DNA of 64,000 nucleotides from NCBI GenBank assembly GCA_016208485.1, contig JACQXY010000060.1, forward strand, positions 1 through 64,000, in the 5' to 3' direction. The first letter of the stretch is position 1. Every line of letters begins with the position of its first letter. A program made the translations under genes and the position numbers. Below, piece by piece: positions 30,376 to 39,623 of this stretch. The stretch is from Acidobacteriota bacterium. GTDB taxonomy: Bacteria; Actinomycetota; AC-67. The notes below the pieces were generated by a model. That model made no database searches. It had not been told where the DNA came from and saw nothing but the letters and a program-made list of their open reading frames with translations.

Positions 30376-31794
30376 TTACGTCCCGTTCTCGTCGTGGTCC
30401 CCGGCCCCGGCCGGACGTGCCGCCGAGCCCCGCGCGCGCCGCTCGGCCAGGTCCTCTTCCGGCCACCAATACCTGCGGCGCTCGACGCCCTCCGGCCCGT
30501 GCTCCTGCTCGACGACGCCTCCGGGGTAGTCGTGAGGGTATTTATACCCTGCCCCGTGGCCGAGCGCGCCGGCGCCGGGTCCCGCTCCGCTGCGCAGGTG
30601 AACCGGCACCTCTCCGCCACCACGCCGCTCGACGTCCTCGGCCGCCCGATCGATGGCTCGGATCACGGCGTTCGATTTCGGCGCGAGCGCGAGGTAGATC
30701 GCCGCGTGAGCCAGGCTGATCCGCGCTTCCGGCAGCCCCACCTCCTCGACCGCCCGCGACGTGGCCGCCGCCACGGAAAGCGCGCTCGGATCGGCCATGC
30801 CGATGTCCTCCGACGCGAAGATCAGCATCCGGCGGGCGATGAAGCGGGGGTCCTCGCCCCCGTGGATCATGCGCGCGAGCCAGGCCACGGCGGCGTCCGG
30901 ATCCGAGCCCCGCATGGACTTGATGAAGGCGCTCGCGGCGTCGTAGTGGCGGTCTCCCGCACGGTCGTACCGGGCGAACCGACTCCGGAGCGCGTCGGCG
31001 GCGTCGGCTTCCGTCACTTCCGCGGAGCCGCGCGCCGCCGCGCGGTCGGCGGCAGCCTCGAGGGCGTTCAGCGCGACGCGCGCGTCGCCCTCGGCGCGCG
31101 AGGCCAGCTCCGCGCGCGCTCCGGCCCCCACGCGCGCGCGCCCGGCGAGCCCCCGCGCGTCGGCGATCGCGCGATCGAGGATCGAGCCGACTTCCTCGTC
31201 GGAGAGACGCTCCAGCCGGAAGAGCAGGCTGCGAGAGAGCAGCGGTGAGGTCACGCTCGAGTACGGGTTCTCGGTCGTCGCCCCGGCGAAGACCACCGAC
31301 CCGTCCTCGACGCCGGGCAGGAGGGCGTCCTGCTGCGTGCGGCTGAACCGGTGCACCTCGTCGATGAAGAGCACCGTGCGCCGGCCGGTCGCCCGGAGCC
31401 GCGCCCGTCCCTCCTCGACGGCCCGCCTCACGTCGGCCACCCCGGCGGTCACCGCCGAGAGCTGCAGGAACTCCGCGCGAGTCCTGCCGGCGAGAAGACG
31501 GGCGAGTGTCGTCTTCCCGGTTCCGGCAGGCCCCCAGAGGACGATCGACCGGAGCCGGTCCCCCTCGACCAGCGAGCGCAGGACTCCCCCCTGAGCCAGG
31601 ATGTCGCGCTGCCCGACGAACTCGTCGAGGGACCTCGGGCGCATCCGCGCCGCGAGGGGAGCGCCGGCCACCGGGGCTGCCCCGGGGCCTTGCCCAGGGT
31701 CCCCTCCTGGGCCCGCACCGGCGACCGTCGGGGCGGCGGGGTCCAGCGGAAGGGGCTCCTCCCCGCCCGATCCGGGCCGGGCGCGCCGTGTCAC
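30376..31794 (-). CDS. rarA: Replication-associated recombination protein A (RarA/MgsA)
   Basis: The 472-residue AAA+ ATPase has a short disordered N-terminus, then MRPRSLDEFVGQRDILAQGG, Walker A GPAGTGKTT, Walker B LFIDEVHRFSRTQQDALL, the ATTENPYSS sensor region and the C-terminal SFIKSMRGSDPDAAVAWLAR with KYPHDYPGG, which identifies RarA. It acts at stalled replication forks. The GTG at 31792-31794 overlaps the aspS stop as GTGA; the long upstream frame extension was rejected as out-of-frame aspS sequence. Confidence 0.93.
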   Translation of the reverse strand: MTRRARPGSGGEEPLPLDPAAPTVAGAGPGGDPGQGPGAAPVAGAPLAARMRPRSLDEFVGQRDILAQGGVLRSLVEGDRLRSIVLWGPAGTGKTTLARLLAGRTRAEFLQLSAVTAGVADVRRAVEEGRARLRATGRRTVLFIDEVHRFSRTQQDALLPGVEDGSVVFAGATTENPYSSVTSPLLSRSLLFRLERLSDEEVGSILDRAIADARGLAGRARVGAGARAELASRAEGDARVALNALEAAADRAAARGSAEVTEADAADALRSRFARYDRAGDRHYDAASAFIKSMRGSDPDAAVAWLARMIHGGEDPRFIARRMLIFASEDIGMADPSALSVAAATSRAVEEVGLPEARISLAHAAIYLALAPKSNAVIRAIDRAAEDVERRGGGEVPVHLRSGAGPGAGALGHGAGYKYPHDYPGGVVEQEHGPEGVERRRYWWPEEDLAERRARGSAARPAGAGDHDENGT

Positions 31795-33548
31795 GGCCGG
31801 CTCAGCCTCAACCCAAGCTCCTCGAGCTGGGCCGCGTCGACCCGGCCCGGCGCGCCGGACAGCGGATCGACGCCCGACTGGATCTTCGGGAAGGCGATCA
31901 CGTCCCGGATCGAGTCCGCGCCGACCATGAGCGCGGCCATCCGGTCCAGGCCGGGGGCGATGCCGCCGTGCGGGGGTGGGCCGTAGCGGAACGCCTCGAG
32001 CAGGAACCCGAACCTCTCCTGCGCTCGCTCGCCGCTGATCCCGAGCGCGTCGAAGACGCGCCGTTGAAGATCGGCCCGGTGGATCCGGATGCTCCCACTG
32101 CCGAGCTCGACCCCGTTCAGCACGATGTCGTAGGCGAGCGCCGTCACCGATCCCGGGTCGGACTCGAGCGCGCCGGGATCCCCGGCGGGCATGGTGAACG
32201 GATGGTGCATCGGCTCCCAGCGGTCCTCGGCGGAGTTCCACCCGAAGAACGGGTAGTCGACGACCCAGCAGAAGCGCCAGTCCCCCTCCCGGGCCAGGCC
32301 GCGCTCCCGCGCGAGCTGCATGCGCAGCGCGCCGAGCACTTCGTTCGCCACTGCCGGCCGGTCGGCCACCATCAGGACCGCGTCGCCGGGTCCCGCGCCG
32401 AGCGCCCGCGCCAGGCGAGCGCGCTCGGAGGGCGAGAGATGCTTCTCGAGCGGGGACTCCACCTCCCCGCGCTCTCTCAGCAACACCCACGCGAGCCCAT
32501 TCGCCCCTCGCTCCATCGCCTGCTGCTCCAGGCGCTTCAGGTGCGAGTGATGAAGATCACCGCCCCGGGGAACGGCGATCCCGCGAATCGCCCCCCCGTC
32601 CCCCAGCACCTTCCGGAAGATCCCGAGGCCGGTCCCGGCGAACACCTCCTCCAGGTCGGTGAGCTCCATGCCGTAGCGCAGGTCGACGTGGTCGGTTCCG
32701 AACCTCCGGATGCACTCCGCGTAGGGGAGGCGCGGGAACGGCGCCGCGACCTCGACTCCCAGGCATTCGCGCCACAGGTGCGCGAGCAGCTCCTCGGTGA
32801 GCGCGAGGACGTCCTCCCGCTCGACGAACGACATCTCGAGGTCGAGCTGGGTGAACTCGAGCTGGCGATCGGCGCGCAGGTCCTCGTCGCGGAAGCAGCG
32901 TGCGATCTGGTAGTAGCGCTCGAAGCCGGCCACCATCAGAAGCTGCTTCAAGATCTGCGGTGACTGGGGCAGGGCGTAGAAGCTCCCCGGCTGCAGCCGC
33001 GACGGAACGAGGAAGTCCCGCGCGCCCTCCGGCGTGGACTTGAAGAGGATGGGCGTCTCCATCTCGACGAATCCGCGCGCGTCGAGGAAGCCGCGGATCT
33101 CCCGGATCATCTTGTGGCGCAGGCGCAGCGCCCTCTGCATCACCGGACGCCGCAGGTCGAGGTACCGGTGGCGCAGCCGCAGCTCCTCGTCGGCCTCGAT
33201 CTCGTCCTCGATCAGGAACGGAGGGGTCTCCGCCACGGAGAGGACCTCGAGTTCGCGCGCGCGGACCTCGACCTCGCCGGTCGGCAGCCGCGCGTTCTAC
33301 GATCCCGCGGGGCGCCTCGCGACCTCGCCCCGCACCCGCACGCAGTACTCCCGCTGCAGCTCGCGCGCCGCCGCGGCCACGGCCGGCACCTCGTCGGGGT
33401 GGAACACGACCTGCACCTCGCCGGAGGCGTCCCTCAGGTCGGCGAAGGTCACGCCCTTGTGGTCGCGCAGGTGGTGGACCCACCCGGCGAGGGCGACCTC
33501 GCGCGCGGCGTCTTGCGCGCGGAGATCCCCGCACCCACGGGTGCGCAT
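31791..33548 (-). CDS. aspS: Aspartyl-tRNA synthetase, with an in-frame TAG codon
   Basis: The gene encodes a full bacterial-type AspRS of about 585 residues. The OB-fold anticodon domain is MRTRGCGDLRAQDAAREVAL then AGWVHHLRDHKGVTFADLRD; the class II core has RYLDLRRPVMQRALRLRH, FRDEDLRADRQLEFTQLDLE and a GAD insert; the end is GGIAPGLDRMAALMVGADSI. Codon 84 is TAG (33297-33299), in the hinge between the OB fold and the core, where relatives read RPEG(S/T)xNxxLPTGE; here it is RPAGS-TAG-NARLPTGE. The frame is the same on both sides. TAG ends other genes here (yajC, nrdJ), so general recoding is unlikely. A base error or real mutation is possible. ATG 33546-33548 is the family start. Confidence 0.85.
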
Positions 33549-33559
33549 CGCGACCGGCG

Positions 33560-34813
33560 TCACCGCTCCGAAAGCCACCGGGCCACCTCCTCGATCGCCA
33601 CCTGGTCCTGCTCGCCCGAGTCCATGTTCCGCAGCGTCGCCGCTCCGGCCTCTCGCTCGGCGGCGCCGACGATCGCCGCGTACCGCGCGCCGAGCCGGGA
33701 CGCGTGACGCAGCGCGGCCTTGAGGGACCGCTCCCCATAGGCGAGATCCGCGGAGAAGCCCGCCGCGCGGACGCTTCGCACCAGGCGCACGGCCGCCACC
33801 AGCTCCCCCAGCGGAATCGCGAAGCAATCGAGCCTCGGCGCCTGGGGGGCTCCTCCGGCAGCCTCTGCCGCGAGAAGGATCCGCTCCACCCCGAGCCCGA
33901 ACCCGATCCCCCCGAGCGCCGGCCCGCCGAGCCGCTCCACGAGACCGTCGTACCGGCCTCCCCCGCCGAGCGCGTTCTGGGCCCAGTCGAGGGCGCCCGA
34001 CCGGTACTCGAAGGTCGTCCTCGTGTAGTAGTCGAAGCCCCGCACGAGTCTCGGCGCGACCTCGAAGGGGATCCCCGCGTCCCCGAGGAAACCCCGTACC
34101 GCGGCGAAGTGCTCCCGGCACTCACTGCACAGAAACGCATCGAGAGCCGGCGCGCCCGCGAGGATCGCCTGATCCTGCGGCACCTTGCAGTCGAACACCC
34201 GCAGCGGGTTCTCATCCGCCCGCCGCCGGCAATCGGGGTCGAGACGATCGCGCTGCCCGGCGAGGAACTCGCGAAGAGCCGGCAGGTAGCTCCCCCGGCA
34301 CTCCTCTCCCAGGTGTCCCATGCTGTTCAGGAGGAGGGTCACCGGACCCACTCCCGCGCGACGCAGAACCTCCCAGCCGACCTCAACGACCTCGGCGTCG
34401 AGCGCTGGGTCGTCGCAGCCGATCGCCTCGATCCCGAGCTGATGGTGCTGGCGGTAGCGCCCCTTCTGAGCCCGCTCGTAGCGGAACATCGGCGCCGAGT
34501 AGTAGAGCTTCACCGGCACTCCACGCTTGTCGAGCGAATGGGTGACGAGCGCCCTCACCACAGGCGCCGTCCCCTCCGGTCTCAGCGTGAGCGAGTTCCC
34601 GCTCCGATCGGGGAACGTGTACATCTCCTTGCGCACGACGTCGGTCGACTCGCCGACCCCCCGGACGAACAGCTCGGTCGCCTCGAAGACCGGGGTGACC
34701 ACCCTGAGGTAGCCGGCCCCCTCGAAGGCGTCGGCGGCGAGCCGCTCGAGAGCGGCGAACCGCGCCGACTCCGGCGGCAACAGGTCGCGCGTGCCGCGAG
34801 GAGGTGCCGTCAT
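33560..34813 (-). CDS. hisS: Histidyl-tRNA synthetase
   Basis: The 417-residue class II synthetase has PPRGTRDLLPPESARFAALE, the motif 2 region YSAPMFRYERAQKGRYRQHH, the histidine signatures LVRGFDYYTRTTFEY and GGGRYDGLVERLGG, and the C-terminal anticodon-binding domain (AVRLVRSVRAAGFSADLAYG). A cysteine pair lies in VFDC and LCSEC. The ATG overlaps the upstream hydrolase stop by 4 bp. aspS starts 11 bp after its stop. Confidence 0.96.
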   Translation of the reverse strand: MTAPPRGTRDLLPPESARFAALERLAADAFEGAGYLRVVTPVFEATELFVRGVGESTDVVRKEMYTFPDRSGNSLTLRPEGTAPVVRALVTHSLDKRGVPVKLYYSAPMFRYERAQKGRYRQHHQLGIEAIGCDDPALDAEVVEVGWEVLRRAGVGPVTLLLNSMGHLGEECRGSYLPALREFLAGQRDRLDPDCRRRADENPLRVFDCKVPQDQAILAGAPALDAFLCSECREHFAAVRGFLGDAGIPFEVAPRLVRGFDYYTRTTFEYRSGALDWAQNALGGGGRYDGLVERLGGPALGGIGFGLGVERILLAAEAAGGAPQAPRLDCFAIPLGELVAAVRLVRSVRAAGFSADLAYGERSLKAALRHASRLGARYAAIVGAAEREAGAATLRNMDSGEQDQVAIEEVARWLSER

Positions 34814-35478
34814 AGCCCGAGCAGCCGCAGCCGGTCGGGCCGCCCATCGGCGAGGACGAACGGATTCGAGCGCCTCTCGGCCCCGACGGTCGTCTCCGGC
34901 CCGTGGCCCGACAGGATCGCCGTCTCGTCGTCGAGGGACAGGACCGCGCGCCGGATCGACTCGAGGAGCTGCTCGAGCGACCCCCCGGGGAAGTCCGTAC
35001 GGCCGATCGATCCCTGGAAGATGAGGTCGCCGGAGAAGACGATCCCGTCGGTGAGGAACACGCAGTGCCCGGGCGTGTGCCCCGGAGTGTGACGAACCTC
35101 GACCTGGAGCCCACCGAAGGAGAGGCGGTCCCCACCCGCCAGGTCCCGCAGATCGGCGGGGACCTCGATCTCGAACCCCCCGAGTCCCATCGCCCCGAGC
35201 GCCGCGCCGGGATCGTCGAGAAACGGCCGGTCGCCGGGATGGATGTAGGCGGGGACTCCGGCTTCCTCGCAGACCTTGCCCGCCGACCAGACGTGGTCGA
35301 CGTGGCCGTGCGTGAGGAGAACCGCCTCCAGCGTGAGCCCACTTGCCGCCAGGCGATCCGCCACGAGCCCCTCGGCGTCCTGGCCGGGGTCGATCACGAC
35401 CGCTCCCCCGCCCTCGCGCGCGCCGGCGATGTAGGTGTTCGAGGCGAATACCCCCACCGCGTGGCCCTCGACGATCAT
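34810..35478 (-). CDS. MBL-fold metal hydrolase (glyoxalase II-like)
   Basis: The 222-residue protein has the metal-binding THGHVDHVWSAG, then HTPGHTPGHCVFL, SGDLIFQGSIGR and the final GHGPETT, the set of the glyoxalase-II-like metallo-beta-lactamase family. The substrate is not known for this subgroup; it commonly lies between relA and hisS in actinobacteria. The ATG has no RBS, and TAGGAT lies 7 nt before it, so a leaderless mRNA is likely. Confidence 0.85.
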   Translation of the reverse strand: MIVEGHAVGVFASNTYIAGAREGGGAVVIDPGQDAEGLVADRLAASGLTLEAVLLTHGHVDHVWSAGKVCEEAGVPAYIHPGDRPFLDDPGAALGAMGLGGFEIEVPADLRDLAGGDRLSFGGLQVEVRHTPGHTPGHCVFLTDGIVFSGDLIFQGSIGRTDFPGGSLEQLLESIRRAVLSLDDETAILSGHGPETTVGAERRSNPFVLADGRPDRLRLLGL

Positions 35479-35578
35479 CGGGGGAATCCTACCAGCGGCG
35501 CCCCGCGGCGCCGTCAGAACCCGCGCGCGGTGTCGAGCAGCATGCCCACGGGGCCGTCGCCCTCGAGTTCCAGCTCCA

Positions 35579-37825
35579 TCATCGCCTGGAGTGACCTGGG
35601 ATCAGCCGGTAGGCGTCGTAGACGGACTCCACGCGCCGCACGGCGGAGAGGATGTGGTCGAGGTGCCCGGCCTCGGCCAGCTCCACGGTGAAGCGCAGCA
35701 TCGCGGTCCGTGTCCGGGGGTTGGTGGTGCTCGACGCCGAGAGGATGTTCACCCCCAGCTCGGAGATCGCGGTCGCCGTGTCCCGCAGCAGCTTCGTCCG
35801 GTCGATCGCCTCGACGAGGATCGTGACGAGGAACGAGGCTTGCCGCTCGCTGTCCCACTCGACCTCGATGCTCCGCTCGGACTCCTTCGCCAGCGCCCGG
35901 CCGTTCGGGCAGTCGACCCGGTGCACCGACACCCCCCGGCCGCGGGTCACGAACCCCACGATCGAGTCCCTCGGCACCGGCGTGCAGCAGCGGGCGAGCC
36001 GCACGAGCAGGTCGTCGGCTCCTCGCACGCGGACTCCCTGCTCCGAAGGAGGCCGCAGGCGGACCGGCTTCTCCGGGGGAGCGGGCTCCTCCTCTTCCTC
36101 CTCGGCCCCCCCGTGGCGGAGGTGCAGCACCACGGTGTGGCAAGACAGGTGCCCGTCCCCTACCGCCGCCTCCATCGCATCGACCGACGGGAACTTGAGC
36201 TCGGAGGCGACCTCGGACAACGCGGCCGAGCCCATCAGACGCTGGCTCGGAAGACCCGCCCTGCGCAGCTCCCGGATCAGATCCTCCCGCCCCTTCTCGA
36301 TCGCGTCCTCGCGGCGCTCCCGGCTGAACCACTGTCGCACCTTGTTCCGCGCGCGCGGCGTCCTCACGATCGCCAGCCAATCCCGTGACGGCCCGGCCCC
36401 CTTCGCCTTCGAGGTGAGGACTTCGACCGTGTCGCCGCTCTGAAGTCCGCAATCGAGCGGGACCAGCCGTCCGTTCACCCGAGCGCCGACGCACCGGTGG
36501 CCGACCTCGGTGTGAATCGCGTACGCGAAGTCGATCGGGGTCGCGCCGCGCGCCAGCGCGTGGACGTCGCCCTTGGGCGTGAAGACGAAGACCTCGTCCT
36601 GGTAGAGGTCGATCTTCAGGCTCTCCATGAACTCGCGGGGGTCGGCCAGCTCCCGCTGCCAGTCGAGGATCTGCCTGAGCCACCCGAGGTCGGCGTCGGC
36701 GCGCTCCCCCTTCCGGCCCTCCTTGTACTTCCAGTGAGCCGCGATGCCGTACTCGGCCGTCCGGTGCATGGTCTGCGTCCGGATCTGGATCTCGAGGGCC
36801 TTGCCATCCGGCCCGGCGACCCCGGTGTGCAGCGAGCGATACATGTTGAACTTGGGGATGGCGATGTAGTCCTTGAACCGGCCTGGGATCGGCTTCCAGA
36901 GCGCGTGCACGACCCCGAGCGCCCCGTAGCAGTCCCGAACCGTGTCCACGGTGACCCGGACCCCGATGAGGTCGTAGATGTCGTCGAACTCCCGGTCGCG
37001 CTTCACCATCTTCTGGTAGATCGACCAGTAGTGCTTCGGCCGCCCGCTGACCTCCGCCCTGATCTTCGCATCGCGCAGCGCACCCTCGAGCTGACCGATG
37101 ACCTTCTGGATGAAGCCGGCCCGCTCTGGCTGGCGCTCCTCGACCATCCGGATGATCTCCTCGAAGCGCTTCGGGTACAGCGTCGCGAAGGCCAGGTCCT
37201 CGAGTTGCCACTTGATCTGGTGGATCCCGAGCCGGTGGGCCAGCGGAGAGTAGATGTCCAAGGTCTCGCGGGCCTTCATCTCCTGCTTGTCGCGCGGCAG
37301 GTGGCCCACGGTGCGCATGTTGTGCAGCCGGTCTGCCAGTTTGATCATCAGGACGCGGATGTCCCTTGCCATCGCGACGATCATCTTCCGGAGGTTCTCG
37401 GCCTGGTGCTGTTCTCTCGAATGGAAGGTGATGCGGTCGAGCTTCGTCACCCCATCGATGATCAGCGCCGTCTGCGCCCCGAACTCTCGCTCGATCTCTT
37501 CCAGCGTGAGGGGTGTGTCCTCGACCACATCGTGAAGGAGCGCCGCCACGATCGTCGTCGTGTCGAGCCCGAGCTCCGCGAGAATCTCCGCCACCCCGAG
37601 TGGATGCTCGATGAACCGCTCGCCGGACGCGCGGAACTGGTCCCGGTGGGACGCCGCCGCGAACTCGTAGGCGCGCTGGATCAGCTTCAGGTCGGCCTTG
37701 GCGTTCGTGGCGCGAAGGATCCGAGCGAGATTGTCGAGCCCTTGGACGACCGGCGGATCGACGGTCCGGAGCCGCGCGAGAACCCCGCGCCGGCGGGACC
37801 CTTCCTCGTCTCGCCGCTCCTCCAT
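35579..37825 (-). CDS. relA: RelA/SpoT bifunctional (p)ppGpp synthetase/hydrolase
   Basis: The 748-residue protein has the HD hydrolase domain (HPLGVAEILAELGLDTTTIV, HDVVEDTPLT, DRLHNMRTVG), the synthetase domain (YQKMVKRDREFDDIYDLIGVR, SLHTGVAGPDGK), a TGS domain (FVFTPKGDVHALARGATPID), a helical part with CCTPVPRDSIVGF and a C-terminal ACT domain. Both active sites look intact, so it should make and degrade (p)ppGpp. It is separated from the hydrolase gene by 100 bp that hold no gene. Confidence 0.95.
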   Translation of the reverse strand: MEERRDEEGSRRRGVLARLRTVDPPVVQGLDNLARILRATNAKADLKLIQRAYEFAAASHRDQFRASGERFIEHPLGVAEILAELGLDTTTIVAALLHDVVEDTPLTLEEIEREFGAQTALIIDGVTKLDRITFHSREQHQAENLRKMIVAMARDIRVLMIKLADRLHNMRTVGHLPRDKQEMKARETLDIYSPLAHRLGIHQIKWQLEDLAFATLYPKRFEEIIRMVEERQPERAGFIQKVIGQLEGALRDAKIRAEVSGRPKHYWSIYQKMVKRDREFDDIYDLIGVRVTVDTVRDCYGALGVVHALWKPIPGRFKDYIAIPKFNMYRSLHTGVAGPDGKALEIQIRTQTMHRTAEYGIAAHWKYKEGRKGERADADLGWLRQILDWQRELADPREFMESLKIDLYQDEVFVFTPKGDVHALARGATPIDFAYAIHTEVGHRCVGARVNGRLVPLDCGLQSGDTVEVLTSKAKGAGPSRDWLAIVRTPRARNKVRQWFSRERREDAIEKGREDLIRELRRAGLPSQRLMGSAALSEVASELKFPSVDAMEAAVGDGHLSCHTVVLHLRHGGAEEEEEEPAPPEKPVRLRPPSEQGVRVRGADDLLVRLARCCTPVPRDSIVGFVTRGRGVSVHRVDCPNGRALAKESERSIEVEWDSERQASFLVTILVEAIDRTKLLRDTATAISELGVNILSASSTTNPRTRTAMLRFTVELAEAGHLDHILSAVRRVESVYDAYRLIPGHSRR

Positions 37826-37918
37826 CCAGTCATTGTAGACGCCGCCCGACGGCCGGCGGGCCCCCAGGCTCCTCCACGGCAGCCCGGCCCCGCGTCGCGG
37901 AGGCTCCCGCCGGATCTC

Positions 37919-38437
37919 TCAGTCGTACCGGAGCAGCGAGAGCACGGCGTGGCCGGCCAGCCGCTGGCGGCCTCCGAGGGGCGCCAGCTCGATGATGAAG
38001 GCCATCCCTTGCACCAGGCCGCCGAGCCGCTCCACGAGATGAGCCGTGGCCGCGGCCGTGCCTCCGGTCGCAAGCACGTCGTCCACGATCGCCACCCGCT
38101 CCCCCGGCGCGATCGCGTCGCGATGAACCTCGAGCGTCTCGGAGCCGTACTCGAGCGAGTAGCTCTCTCGCTCGACCTCCCAGGGGAGCTTCCCCCGCTT
38201 GCGGACCGGCACGAACCCCGCCCCGAAGTGGTAGGCGACCGGCGAGGCGACGATGAACCCGCGCGCCTCGATCCCGACGACCTTGTCTATGTTCCCCCGC
38301 CCGAAGTGCGCGACGATCTCGTCGATCACCGTCGAGAACGCCGCGGGATCCCCGAGAAGCGGCGTGATGTCCTTGAACATGATCCCCGGCTGCGGGAAGT
38401 CCGCGATGTCGCGAACCGCGCGGCGCAGCCGCTCCAC
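37919..38437 (-). CDS. apt: Adenine phosphoribosyltransferase
   Basis: The 172-residue enzyme converts adenine and PRPP to AMP. It has RDIADFPQPGIMFKDITPLL, the substrate motif GIEARGFIVASPVAY, and the PRPP-binding VAIVDDVLATGGTAAA. The GTG at 38435-38437 was chosen because GGAGG lies 9 bp upstream and the length matches Apt. It lies between secF and relA, the usual actinobacterial position. Confidence 0.93.
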   Translation of the reverse strand: MERLRRAVRDIADFPQPGIMFKDITPLLGDPAAFSTVIDEIVAHFGRGNIDKVVGIEARGFIVASPVAYHFGAGFVPVRKRGKLPWEVERESYSLEYGSETLEVHRDAIAPGERVAIVDDVLATGGTAAATAHLVERLGGLVQGMAFIIELAPLGGRQRLAGHAVLSLLRYD

Positions 38438-38468
38438 GTGCTGGTGCCTCCGGCCGGGCACGGCCCTC

Positions 38469-39623
38469 CTAGCGGCGGCGCTTGCCGCCGCGCTTGCCGC
38501 CCCGCTTGCCGCCCCGCTGGCGCGCCGGGCGGGCCGGCGGGCGGTGAACCCGGATGGGATGGCGAGCGGTGGCGCTAGTTGCGGCCGCCAACCCCGCAAG
38601 CCCCGCGCCCTCTCCCGCAAGCCCCGCGCCCTCTCCCCAAGCACCCACCGGGGCGACCGGACGCGCGGCGCGCGCGCGGAGCTGCCGGTAGCGCGGTTCG
38701 CGCTCCTTCCACAAGGAGAGGATCGGCGAGGCGATGAAGATGCTCGAGTAGGTGCCGGTGAGGATGCCGATGAACAGGGCGAGCGCGAGGTCCTTCAGCG
38801 TCTCCGCCCCGAGCAGGAACGCCCCGACGAACAGCAGCGCCCCGACAGGCAGGAGCGACGTGAGCGACGTGTTGATCGAGCGCATGAGCACCTGGTTGAC
38901 CGAGCGGTTGACCATGTCCCCGTAGGTGGTGGCGGTCCTCCCCGTGAGCCCCTCGGCGTTCTCGCGGATCTTGTCGAACACAACGACCGTGTCGTACAGC
39001 GAGTACCCGAGAAGGGTGAGCAGAGCCACGACCGTGGCCGGAGTCACCTCGAATCCGACGAGCGCGTAGATGCCGGCCGTCGCGAGGAGGTCGTGCGCGA
39101 GGGCGACCAGCGCCGCGACGGCCATCTTCGGCTCGAACCGGAAGCTGATGTACACGACCACGAGAACGAGGAAGACGATGAGCCCCCGCAGGGCCTTGGC
39201 CGAGATCTGCTTGCCCCAGGTCGGCCCCACGTCGGTGAGGTTCACCCGGTCGGCCGAGGTCGCGCCGGCCACCCTCGCGAGAAACTCCTGGGCTCGGGCG
39301 AGCGTGTCCCGATCGCTGATGTGAGGCGTGCGCACGATCGCCTGCCGGTGCCCCCCCTCGCTCGCGATCTGGATGGTGGCCCCTTGAAGCTTCAGCGGGC
39401 TCAGCGCGGCGCGGATGTCGCCGACGCTCGCGGAACTCTCGAGCGGAACCGAGAAGGAGGTTCCGCCCTTGAACTCGAGCCCGAGGTTGAACCCTCGGAA
39501 AAGAAGGCCGCCGGCACTGGCGAGCAGCACCGCCCCGGAGATGGCGAACCAAAGCTTCGTGCGTCCGACGAAATCAATGCGCGCGTCGCCCCGCGCGATC
39601 CGGCGGATCCCCGAGAAGGCCAT
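38469..39623 (-). CDS. secF: Protein translocase subunit SecF
   Basis: The 384-residue membrane protein has six TM segments and the SecF motifs FNLGLEFKGGTSF, FEVTPATVVALLTLLGYSLYDTVVVFDKIREN and LMRSINTSLTSLLPVGALL. With SecD and YajC it assists protein export through SecYEG. The C-terminus has unusual tandem repeats: GEGAGLA twice and RGGK three times before a final RRR. The ATG overlaps the secD stop by one base (TGATG). Confidence 0.93.
   Translation of the reverse strand: MAFSGIRRIARGDARIDFVGRTKLWFAISGAVLLASAGGLLFRGFNLGLEFKGGTSFSVPLESSASVGDIRAALSPLKLQGATIQIASEGGHRQAIVRTPHISDRDTLARAQEFLARVAGATSADRVNLTDVGPTWGKQISAKALRGLIVFLVLVVVYISFRFEPKMAVAALVALAHDLLATAGIYALVGFEVTPATVVALLTLLGYSLYDTVVVFDKIRENAEGLTGRTATTYGDMVNRSVNQVLMRSINTSLTSLLPVGALLFVGAFLLGAETLKDLALALFIGILTGTYSSIFIASPILSLWKEREPRYRQLRARAARPVAPVGAWGEGAGLAGEGAGLAGLAAATSATARHPIRVHRPPARPARQRGGKRGGKRGGKRRR

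Noticed and set aside
31792-32490. A long N-terminal extension of RarA
   Set aside because: The extra sequence is aspS read in another frame; the GTGA overlap gives the normal start.
33297-33299. General reassignment of TAG to an amino acid
   Set aside because: yajC and nrdJ both end naturally with TAG at their family-typical lengths.
35479-35578. A small gene (D-aminoacyl-tRNA deacylase is sometimes found here)
   Set aside because: The 100-bp gap is far too short and has no matching motif.
38479-38640. A short CRISPR-like array
   Set aside because: The repeats are contiguous coding repeats of 12-24 bp in secF with no spacers. No CRISPR array or cas gene was seen elsewhere.
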